Assembly (NCBI GenBank): GCA_905480305.1
Contig: CAJQPV010000324.1
Span: 1 to 15,655 of the forward strand
DNA length: 15,655 nt
Source of the DNA: an uncultured Gammaproteobacteria bacterium
Lineage (GTDB): Bacteria > Pseudomonadota > Gammaproteobacteria > UBA9214
Direction of reading: 5' to 3'
Made by a program: the position numbers and the translations under genes. Positions 1 through 5,910 of this stretch are shown one piece after another. The notes beneath the pieces are model-generated. The model had not been told where the DNA came from, ran no database searches, and saw nothing but the letters and a program-made list of their open reading frames with translations. The stretch's first letter is position 1; each line of letters opens with the position of its first letter.

Positions 1-83
1 GGAAGCCAGACTGAAGCAGGGAGAAACAGATAACAGGGCCGCGACAATTTTACCGTTCAGGCAGTAGTCCTGTATTGGCAGAC

Positions 84-1031
84 TCAGGCCGCGCAGCCAA
101 CCCAGAAGCTCATGTCCTTGTCCAGAAACTCCTGCCAGGACATGTAATGGGTACCATCACAGGAAAACGTCAGGCTGATCAAACCGTTAAATATATTGAT
201 CGATGCAGAGCGCAGGTAAAGGGTTTCATCGGCCAGGCGCAACTGCCGCATGCCATTTAAAATGGCCGGAACACTCTCCTGCGGGATAACCGCATCCGCC
301 GGATAAGGGCAGCGTGGATATAGCAGGCAGATATCCGGATCACTCAATGCCTCGTGGTCGAGTATGCGATAACGAAAAGGGTCGTCCATAAACCAGACCG
401 TAGCGCGGCTGCTGGAAAAGTGAACCACTGCCTGAAACAGGCCGCGCTCGGTTACCAGGTCCTCAAGAATCGCGCAGTTGGTATCCATGTTGCGATCCAT
501 CAGGCTTTCAACACGCTCCTGCTGGAATACCGTGCCACGTATCGACGGGTCACCCTTGATCTGGCGCCAGTCAACAGATTCCTCGTAATGCTTGGTAGTC
601 GCTGGCAAATCACGCAAGTCAAAGTCAGCACCAATAAACCCGAGTATGTCATCACCACGACGCACTACCTGCAAAGCAGTCAGTGACGGGCGATTAACAC
701 GCAGACTCAGATAGGCATCTGACAGCAGAAACCCCCAGGGTGGCACAACTTCACGCATATAGGGACGCACAGAACGGTCTCGGCCAAAATGCTCCGGCAG
801 CAGACCACCGATACTGATGTTATCGCTGATCTGGATACCATCGGGGTCAACTGCATAGAGAAACAGGCAGTGCGGCACAGAACGAAAACCGTCATTCAGG
901 ACGATATCCAGTTGCTCGCGTGACCCCCAGACATCTGCACACTGCCGGGCAAGCTCCGCCAGCGGCGCAGACAGTATAGCGGCCAGTGCTACGCGCTGGT
1001 CATGAATCGCATTTTTCAGAATTTCGTTCAT
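84..1031 (-). CDS. PDC/Cache-type sensor domain protein, soluble, 315 aa
   Basis: No membrane segment and no output domain (kinase, GGDEF, methyl-accepting) is visible. Roughly residues 50-150 resemble a PDC/Cache ligand-binding fold: a strand with a VDPDG turn, then a DRSVRPYM stretch, then LLSDAYLSL, and a strand ending in ILGFIGADFDLRDLP, which matches the usual 'D-R.RPY....G..LSD.Y.......GVLGADFDL' pattern of Cache sensors. The C-terminal half (about 160-315) has no motif I recognise. The ATG at 1031 is preceded only by a weak GGGT, so the start is less certain than the frame. The gene is isolated: 134 bp with no clear signal separate it from the next gene, and the window edge lies 83 bp beyond its stop. 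The family assignment is by pattern; the ligand and partner are unknown. Confidence 0.72.
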   Translation of the reverse strand: MNEILKNAIHDQRVALAAILSAPLAELARQCADVWGSREQLDIVLNDGFRSVPHCLFLYAVDPDGIQISDNISIGGLLPEHFGRDRSVRPYMREVVPPWGFLLSDAYLSLRVNRPSLTALQVVRRGDDILGFIGADFDLRDLPATTKHYEESVDWRQIKGDPSIRGTVFQQERVESLMDRNMDTNCAILEDLVTERGLFQAVVHFSSSRATVWFMDDPFRYRILDHEALSDPDICLLYPRCPYPADAVIPQESVPAILNGMRQLRLADETLYLRSASINIFNGLISLTFSCDGTHYMSWQEFLDKDMSFWVGCAA

Positions 1032-1165
1032 ACCCGGCAGTATATACAGTTACCGTGTCTCGAAGTCATGTCACTGTGTGAGGCATTTACTAGATGCTGC
1101 TGTCGTTTTTGTAACAACAGGCGCCGCATCAAGCACTGCACCTGCTGCAAGCTGCGATTACCAGG

Positions 1166-1573
1166 CTAATGCGTAATCAACGGATCAAGTGTTTTTGCCT
1201 GCTCCACCCAGCCTTTAACAACCTTCTCTGAAGGTACCGTGCGAGTCAGATTTTTCGTTTCATTGACCTCAGCCATTTTCACAGCCAGATTTTCAGCATT
1301 GCGGTTACGCAGTTCCTTGACGGTATCCACGCCAGCTGCCTCCAGCAGCTCCGAGTATTCGGAACCCACCCCGGAAATCCGCATCAGGTCCGCCATGTTG
1401 GCCCATTTAAGCAACTGCCCTGCACTGACACCGGTTTTTTCAGCGGTCGATTTGCGGCCCCTGGCATCGCAGCATAATTTCAGCAAATCATCCGTCGTCT
1501 TGACATCAGCGGCGGACAGCTTTTCTGCATAGGCCGGCCCTATCCCTTCAATTTCTTCAATTTTGTAACTCAT
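1166..1573 (-). CDS. DUF4332 helix-hairpin-helix protein, 135 aa
   Basis: Two tandem helix-hairpin-helix modules are visible: IEGIGPAYAEKL near residues 7-18 and ISGVGSEYSELLEAAGV near 64-80, each followed by a helical segment (VKTTDDLL and VDTVKELR). This GIGPxYAxKL / TxxxLL layout is that of DUF4332, a small helical family with presumed nucleic-acid or protein-binding role but no established function. ATG at 1573 is chosen over the in-frame TTG one codon upstream because AGGAG lies seven bases before the ATG. It reads in the same direction as the decayed RuBisCO operon and follows its last remnant, but about 330 bp without an intact gene separate it from the cbbO remnant, so co-transcription is doubtful. 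The reading frame is intact. Confidence 0.8.
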   Translation of the reverse strand: MSYKIEEIEGIGPAYAEKLSAADVKTTDDLLKLCCDARGRKSTAEKTGVSAGQLLKWANMADLMRISGVGSEYSELLEAAGVDTVKELRNRNAENLAVKMAEVNETKNLTRTVPSEKVVKGWVEQAKTLDPLITH

Positions 1574-1616
1574 CAATCTTCTCCTCTATGGATATACGGG
1601 CACCTGGAACCGGCAA

Positions 1617-1822
1617 CTACCACGAAACAGGCACTTCGGCATTAGACAACGCAGTGAGCCGTTTTTCAAGATCGTAAAGGTATCCGGTTACATGCCATGT
1701 TCAACGTCGAATAGCTGCACGCTTTTCAGTATCTGATCCAGCATATCGACGTTTCCCCCGACTAAATGGACTCGCCGATCATGCTGCCCGACAACTATTA
1801 CCGGCTCATGACAGTTTTAACA
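1617..1822 (-). pseudogene. Unidentified gene remnant downstream of the cbbO scar
   Basis: The roughly 330 bp between the cbbO remnant and the DUF4332 gene have no intact gene, but minus-strand reading gives protein-like text in two frames. From 1816 to 1688 an open frame reads ...EPVIVVGQHDRRVHLVGG... to ...LFDVEHGM and stops. Shifting frame at about 1695 allows HVTGYLYDLEKRLTALSNAE and ends at a stop at 1617-1619. At 1808-1822 the frame reads Cys-stop-Asn-Cys-His, so a single CAA/AAA-to-TAA change would create a C-x-x-C-H, the haem-attachment pattern of c-type cytochromes. I do not recognise the family and the length is short, so this may be chance; the dense open reading and the position beside other decayed genes are the only support. 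There is also a short AT-rich inverted repeat (TTAAC...GTTAA) near 1817-1833. Confidence 0.33.
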
Positions 1823-1903
1823 GGTTTTTGTTAACGCCTGAAGCGGGAAGTGCCAGGCTACACCGGATCATATGACCCGACGACAGAAGATATACGGACG
1901 CTA

Positions 1904-2098
1904 TCAGGCCGTCAGGCTGGCAAACAGGGTTGGCAGTTTTTCCGGCAGGCGGTTGACGTTGTCGATAATCGTATAGTTATTCGCGCCAAAGATGCGCTTC
2001 ACATAATCATCGGCATTTGCATCGAGCGTCAGGCAGTAACTGAGTAAGCCCTTGCTGTACAACTCTTCGACAGCCTTTTTGGTGTCATGCCGCACCAA
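1904..2098 (-). pseudogene. cbbO: cbbO C-terminal remnant (RuBisCO activase partner, vWA protein)
   Basis: About 63 codons match the extreme C-terminus of CbbO/NorD-type von Willebrand A proteins: a 'DTKKAVEEL' helix, then 'LLSYCLTLDANADDYVKRIFG', then 'NNYTIIDNVNRLPEKLPTLFASLT' ending at a TGA. An intact CbbO is about 700-800 residues; the MIDAS (DxSxS) region and everything N-terminal is absent. The remnant is fused directly, out of frame, to the 5' part of cbbQ at about 2088-2105, so it can only be the product of an internal deletion that removed the 3' half of cbbQ and nearly all of cbbO. In the living pathway CbbO is the adaptor that couples the CbbQ AAA+ ring to inhibited form I RuBisCO. 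The nominal start is a TTG produced by the junction and is not a real start. Confidence 0.82.
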
Positions 2099-2408
2099 TG
2101 CGCGCCGCCGTCGTCAACGGACCGTCCTGCCACCTGGTGCCATCCTTGTCGAGCAGAAAGCAGCCGACCAGGTCAGACGCCGTCATGTCTTCGTTACAGG
2201 CGACCGTGATCACCGTGATCAGTGGTTTGCCCGGTTTCCAGGCCATGTGCTCCACAAAGCGCGACTTGCCGCAACCGGTCGGGCCCTTGATCATCATCGG
2301 CATGCGCACCTCCTATGCAGAAGAGTAGAGCTCCAGTTCATTGCCGACAGGCTCGTAGTACGGTTCGGTATTGATCTTGTACTGATCGATATCCACTAAT
2401 TCAGACAT
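2085..2408 (-). pseudogene. cbbQ: cbbQ N-terminal remnant with nonsense codon and 3' deletion
   Basis: CbbQ is a MoxR-family AAA+ ATPase that remodels inhibited RuBisCO. The ATG at 2408 is preceded by AGGTGGG and lies 23 bp after the upstream ORF, as expected in an operon. Codons 1-31 are the typical N-terminus (YKINTEPYYEPVGNELELY), codon 32 is TAG (2313-2315) where the family has Tyr (AYEVR), and codons 42-49 give the Walker A motif GPTGCGKS. A 9-bp tandem duplication adds Ile-Thr-Val at about codons 64-69, and the conserved Arg of LVGRxLL is Cys at codon 83. Homology stops after ARIGA (codon ~106), just before where the Walker B segment (ICYLDE) should come, then the frame ends at codon 108. 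Full-length CbbQ is about 265-270 residues, so more than half is missing. Confidence 0.9.
2203..2220. repeat. 9-bp tandem duplication inside cbbQ remnant
   Basis: The unit accgtgatc occurs twice head to tail (2203-2211 and 2212-2220). On the coding strand it turns the usual LITVACNED of CbbQ into [12 protein letters not shown]. It looks like a replication-slippage duplication and is in frame. Confidence 0.85.
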
Positions 2409-2431
2409 ATCCCACCTTTTTCCTGTCCATG

Positions 2432-2743
2432 TTACTTGTCGTCAATGGTTTCATCTTCGCCAGACCAGCCGGCCACCTTTGCCCTGGCAACGGCCTCTTC
2501 GTATATGCGCTGATGACGCTCGCGCAAGGGCTCCGGTAGCTGACTTACCATGCAGCCATATTTATCCCATTCGGTATTGACCTTATCCAGCAGGACATCC
2601 ATCTGGCCATGGTCCCATCCCTCACAGGTTTCCGTCTCCGGAAGCAACTCAAACACCCATGCATCACGAATGATCTTGCCAATGTTGGTCATGGCACCAT
2701 TGAGGTCATTATTTATTCCTACGTATGTACTGGGTCTTCTCAT
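2432..2743 (-). CDS. Small hypothetical protein between cbbS and cbbQ, 103 aa
   Basis: I do not recognise the family. The protein is acidic, soluble and probably mostly helical: an N-terminal MRRPSTYVGINNDL, a central helix with IGKIIRDAWVFELLPE, a Trp-Asp-rich turn (CEGWDHGQMDVL), and a long C-terminal helix (PEPLRERHQRIYEEAVARAKV) with an acidic tail. There are two Cys, no metal-binding pattern, no signal peptide and no membrane segment. ATG at 2743 has GGAG six bases upstream. It lies 76 bp after cbbS, past a terminator-like hairpin, and 23 bp before the cbbQ start, so it was probably part of the cbbLS-x-QO transcript and may act with RuBisCO or CbbQO. Unlike its neighbours on both sides it has no visible lesion. 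Confidence 0.7.
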   Translation of the reverse strand: MRRPSTYVGINNDLNGAMTNIGKIIRDAWVFELLPETETCEGWDHGQMDVLLDKVNTEWDKYGCMVSQLPEPLRERHQRIYEEAVARAKVAGWSGEDETIDDK

Positions 2744-2756
2744 AAGAGCTCCGTAA

Positions 2757-2797
2757 ATAAAAAGCCCCCGACCGAACGGATGCCGGGCAGGGGCTTT
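2757..2797 (-). terminator. Rho-independent terminator or attenuator after cbbS
   Basis: On the minus strand an AAAGCCCC/GGGGCTTT stem (2790-2797 with 2761-2768), with further G/C pairing inside, is followed by a TTTTTATTT tract. It lies 23 bp past the cbbS stop and just before the 103-residue ORF. In a cbbLSQO-type operon this would lower expression of the activase genes relative to the abundant RuBisCO subunits. Confidence 0.75.
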
Positions 2798-2819
2798 GTG
2801 ATAGTTCTAACAGCCAGCC

Positions 2820-3179
2820 TTAGACAGACGTGCCACGGTAAACCACCATGGCGACACCGGCAGACTGTGCAAAGTTATCAAAGCCCAGCAGGCGAACATG
2901 GTTGTCCGGGCGCGCCTTGTGGCAGGCTTCGAGCTCGGCCAGAATGGTGTCGACATTGGTCTCGCCAAACATGGGCAGTTTCCACATGTACCAGTAATTA
3001 CTGCGTGTATTGTCAGGTTCAGTGTGTTCAATACCCGGGTTCCAGCCCTTGTCTACAATGTACTGGATCTGGGCGCGGGCAGATTCTTTACTCAGGGGCG
3101 GCAGGTAGGAAAAAGTTTCAAACTTGCGGCTCTGGGCAGGATCACTCAGGCTCGAGTTGTAATCTTGTACGTCACTCAT
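2820..3179 (-). CDS. cbbS: RuBisCO small subunit, form I, 119 aa
   Basis: The small subunit caps the L8S8 form I RuBisCO. Length is normal (about 110-120). The family blocks are present in order: [14 protein letters not shown] near residues 17-30, [16 protein letters not shown] near 40-55, [16 protein letters not shown] near 62-77, [21 protein letters not shown] near 82-102, and the closing AMVVYRG. Together with the cbbL sequence this fits form IA. ATG at 3179 has GGAG eight bases upstream. It starts 83 bp after the cbbL stop, the usual cbbLS arrangement, with a hairpin in the gap. The frame is intact and no conserved residue is obviously lost, although its partner cbbL is dead, so it is probably non-functional in practice unless it serves another large subunit encoded elsewhere. 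Confidence 0.95.
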   Translation of the reverse strand: MSDVQDYNSSLSDPAQSRKFETFSYLPPLSKESARAQIQYIVDKGWNPGIEHTEPDNTRSNYWYMWKLPMFGETNVDTILAELEACHKARPDNHVRLLGFDNFAQSAGVAMVVYRGTSV

Positions 3180-3214
3180 TTTATATTCTCCAATGATTCA
3201 TCGAATTTTATAAC

Positions 3215-3240
3215 CAGGCGAGACCCGTGAGTCCCGCCTG
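3215..3240 (-). promoter_or_regulatory. Intercistronic hairpin between cbbL and cbbS
   Basis: A 10-bp stem with one mismatch (caggcgagac against gtcccgcctg) closes a six-base loop. No T tract follows on the transcribed strand, so it looks like an mRNA-processing or stability hairpin at the 3' end of cbbL rather than a terminator. Confidence 0.5.
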
Positions 3241-3262
3241 ATACGTATCCAGCGGCAACGCC

Positions 3263-4650
3263 TTACTTGTGGGCGACGTCGATCTTGTCAACGGTATCAA
3301 ATTCGAACTTGATTTCTTTCCAGGTATCCATGGCAGCAGCCAGTTCAGGACTGTGCCTGGCAGCGGCAGTAAGAATATCCTTACCTTCCTTCTCCAGCTC
3401 ACGACCCTGGTTAGGTGCCTCGACACAGGCCTCAACGGCAACACGGTTGGCTGCTGCACCGGCTGCGTTACCCCAGGGGTGACCCAGGGTGCCACCGCCG
3501 AACTGCAGGCAGGAATCATCACCGAAGATGCAGACCAGCGCAGGCATGTGCCATACGCGGATACCACCGGAAGCAACCGGGATAACCCCGGCATGGAGCC
3601 CCAGTCCTGATCGAAAAAGATACCGCGGCTACGGTCTTCCTTGATGCAGGAGTCACGCATGATGTCGATCCAGCCCAGCGTGGCATCACGATCGCCTTCC
3701 AGCTTGCCGACCACGGTACCGGAGTGCAGGTGATCACCACCGGACAGACGCAGAACCTTGGTCAGTACGCGGAAGTGAATACCGTGGTGCGGGTTGCGAT
3801 CGAGCACGGCGTGCATGGCGCGGTGAATGTGCAACAGCATGCCGTTATTCTGACACCATTGTGCCAGCCGCGTGTTGGCAGACAGACCACCGGTCAGGTA
3901 ATCGTGCATGATGATCGGCGCACCGATTTCCTTGGCGTATTAAGCACAACGCATCATTTCGTCAGCGGTCGGTGCAGTAACGTTCAGGTAGTGACCCTTG
4001 CGCTCGCCGGTCTCGGCCTTGTGAATGGCTTCCATGACGAAGTCAAAACGATGTCTCCAGCGCATGAACGGCTGGGAGTTGACGTTCTCGTCGTCCTTGG
4101 TGAAGTCGAGACCACCACGCAGACCTTCGTAACAGGCGCGGCCGTAGTTCTTCGCAGACAGACCCAGCTTCGGCTTGATGGTGCAACCCAGCAGTGGACG
4201 ACCGTACTTGTTGAGAATATCACGCTCGACCTGGATACCCTGGGGTGGTCCATTACAGGTCATAACATAGGCGATCGGGAAGCGAATATCTTGCAGGCGC
4301 AGGGCGCGCAACGCCTTGAAACCGAACACGTTACCAAGCAGAGAGGTGAGCACGTTAACAACAGAACCTTCCTCGAACAGATCAATCGGATAGGCAACAA
4401 AGGCGTAGAAGCAGGTGTCATCACCCGGTACGTCTTCGATCGCATAGGCACGACCCTTGTAGTAATCCAGGTCGGTGCAGGTACCGGTTGAAGACCCGGC
4501 GGCTACCGCGGCGGCAACCTCTTCACGTGGTACAGCTTCCCGAGGGGTAATCTTGAAACACGCCAGAAGATCGGTATCTTTTGGTGTGTAGTCCGGCATC
4601 CAGTACGTTTCGCGGTATTCTTTTACACCCGCATCATATTTCCTGGCCAT
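3263..4650 (-). pseudogene. cbbL: RuBisCO large subunit, form I (IA-like), broken
   Basis: Catalytic subunit of form I RuBisCO, normally about 471-473 residues. ATG at 4650 follows AGGAG with good spacing. Recognisable blocks are [41 protein letters not shown] (carbamylated Lys and the Asp/Glu metal ligands), HIHRAMHA, and [11 protein letters not shown] (loop 6 Lys). Lesions: (1) codon 237 is TAA (3940-3942) where the family has Glu in AExAKE; (2) one C is missing from the run at 3586-3589, after GSMPG, so the rest ([14 protein letters not shown] to the stop at 3263) is in another frame; (3) about eight residues of the conserved TWTTVWTDLL segment are deleted in frame near codon 58, taking away the active-site Trp66; (4) the adjacent catalytic Glu60 (spinach numbering) is Gly. 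Several other odd changes (ANTR, WRHRF, EAPNQG) suggest relaxed selection. No active enzyme can be made from this copy. Confidence 0.95.
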
Positions 4651-4821
4651 TTCATTTTCTCCTGATCGGACCTGCTTGTGCCCGGAATCAGTGGCGCCGG
4701 TCATACTAGTGCAAGGCCGCTACTGATTCGATGAAACTATTGTTACAGCACTGGACCATAAAGAAAATTAAATATTAATGATAATTAACATAAGCTATAC
4801 CTTATGCATAAACCTACTGTC
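4651..4821 (-). promoter_or_regulatory. Upstream region of cbbL with candidate operator
   Basis: These 171 bp separate the end of the YkgJ-type gene from cbbL and are clearly more AT-rich than the genes around them. A perfect inverted repeat CATAAG-N6-CTTATG lies at 4789-4806, followed on the cbbL side by an AT stretch (4768-4790) that could hold a promoter. RuBisCO operons are commonly controlled by the LysR regulator CbbR binding dyads in this place, but the spacing here does not match a T-N11-A box exactly and no cbbR is in the window. No clear terminator for the YkgJ-type gene is visible. Confidence 0.35.
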
Positions 4822-5742
4822 TTACTTGTTTTTTTTCTCATCTTCGCCATCAACGGGCATTTCATAGGCTGCCATACTCGGCCGCTCCACATTCTCGTGT
4901 GATACAGATTCACGGTCACCCCGACGCTCCAGATGCTTATCCAGCGCATCGCCCTTCAGCGCAATGGTCTCCTCGCCGTACATGATCTGACGGATCATAC
5001 GGTCGCCGAAATGCAGCAGCGCCATATCATCGGCAAGCATCTCATCCATGGTTGCCTGGTCAATATCATAGGTGGTGGCAAAACCGGCGCTCTTGACGAA
5101 TTCACGAAAACGATCCATGTCATAACAGGCCATGAAGAAAAACTTCAGGCTGGTTTTTGACATGTTGCCGATTGCCGGACCGGCAGACTTCACCTTCAGG
5201 ATCAGCTGGCGCCAGGCGCGGCCATGTTCATCATACTCTTCCAGCCCCTGCTCCTCGCGATATTCATCAATGGTGAGCTTGCGGTCTTCAAAATGACCGT
5301 GGCAGTGGTCTTCCTGCACCAGTGCGTAGGAGGCACGGTCAAAGTTCTCGTCCTGGCGGCGTGTCGACAGCAGGCCAACTGGATAATAGCGGCAGGCAGT
5401 CGGACGATCCTCGTAGACGCTGCAGCCTTCCTCAGTGACAAACTGGCATTCGTTTGTGCCTTCCTTGGGCTTGTACTTGACGCCACCGACACTGCCCCTG
5501 CCGAACTCGAAGGGTTCGGTGTACTGCCTGAGAAACTCGGTTGATGTAATACCGAGACGCTTTTTCAGGCGCAGGATGTCATATGGCGTCAGCATGATAT
5601 CGATGTTCTTGCAGCAAGCGTTGAAACAGTCGATGTCCTTGTGACAGCGGAACTGGATAACCGCATCGCCTGCAAGCTGATTGGGTAAAACCGGGGTATC
5701 CGGTATCGGGGAATCGTCGATCAGTTTTTTATCGTCAGACAT
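4822..5742 (-). CDS. YkgJ-type cysteine-cluster protein, 306 aa
   Basis: The N-terminal half has the YkgJ family pattern of conserved cysteines, thought to bind zinc or an iron-sulfur cluster: C33, C39, C43, C44 (RCHKDIDCFNACCKN), then C99, C107 and C117 with the diagnostic GCSVYEDRPTACRYYPVG. The C-terminal half (about 150-306) is a longer helical extension than in minimal YkgJ proteins (about 100-150 aa) and ends in a charged tail. There is no signal peptide or membrane segment, so it is cytoplasmic. ATG at 5742 follows GAGG with an eight-base gap; the 13-codon upstream extension has no ribosome site. It follows aprA but is separated from it by a terminator and a REPIN-like repeat, so it probably has its own promoter. 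The function is unknown; location beside apr suggests a role in metal or cluster handling, which is only inference. Confidence 0.82.
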   Translation of the reverse strand: MSDDKKLIDDSPIPDTPVLPNQLAGDAVIQFRCHKDIDCFNACCKNIDIMLTPYDILRLKKRLGITSTEFLRQYTEPFEFGRGSVGGVKYKPKEGTNECQFVTEEGCSVYEDRPTACRYYPVGLLSTRRQDENFDRASYALVQEDHCHGHFEDRKLTIDEYREEQGLEEYDEHGRAWRQLILKVKSAGPAIGNMSKTSLKFFFMACYDMDRFREFVKSAGFATTYDIDQATMDEMLADDMALLHFGDRMIRQIMYGEETIALKGDALDKHLERRGDRESVSHENVERPSMAAYEMPVDGEDEKKNK

Positions 5743-5763
5743 CAGGATCACCTCAAAACAGAC

Positions 5764-5830
5764 TGTAGGAGCGCTTCGCAAGCGCGATTTGTTTGTAAAA
5801 ATACGATCGCGCTTGCGAAGCGCTCCTACA
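5764..5830. repeat. REPIN-like double inverted repeat (TGTAGGAGCG family)
   Basis: Two perfect 25-bp arms, 5764-5788 and 5806-5830, are in inverted orientation around a 17-bp AT-rich centre. Each arm starts with TGTAGGAGCG and contains its own small hairpin (GCGCTT-cgc-AAGCGC). This is the structure of a REPIN, two REP sequences facing each other, mobilised in trans by RAYT transposases. Its sequence family differs from the GTCGGATTA type repeats around the RAYT gene at 10.9 kb. Confidence 0.85.
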
Positions 5831-5849
5831 GGTTAATCTTAACACCTTC

Positions 5850-5885
5850 AAAAAAAAAGTCCGGGTACCACAAGGCACCCGGACT
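5850..5885 (-). terminator. Rho-independent terminator after aprA
   Basis: A 12-bp stem with one mismatched position (5858-5869 with 5874-5885) and an ACAA loop is followed on the minus strand by nine T. It lies 25 bp past the aprA stop and should end the sat-aprBA transcript. Confidence 0.93.
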
Positions 5886-5910
5886 CTTTGATCACACAAC
5901 TGCTCGGCTG

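Noticed and set aside
2609..3196. Plus-strand open frame of 195 codons over cbbS and the small ORF
   Set aside because: It runs across two real minus-strand genes and a terminator, has low-complexity composition and no ribosome site.
3586..3942. Programmed frameshift or stop-codon readthrough in cbbL
   Set aside because: No slippery heptamer and pseudoknot was evident, RuBisCO is not known to use recoding, and TAA is a poor readthrough codon; other lesions in the same gene make decay the simpler view.
3724..4491. Plus-strand open frame of 255 codons antisense to cbbL
   Set aside because: It is the shadow of the conserved, GC-biased cbbL codons; the minus strand is unmistakable RuBisCO and the plus translation resembles nothing.
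3263..4650. Lesions as plain sequencing errors
   Set aside because: The missing C could be a homopolymer error on its own, but the stop, the loss of a conserved block, Glu60Gly and the cbbQ-cbbO deletion are not typical errors, and long genes elsewhere in the window are clean. Raw reads would still be decisive.
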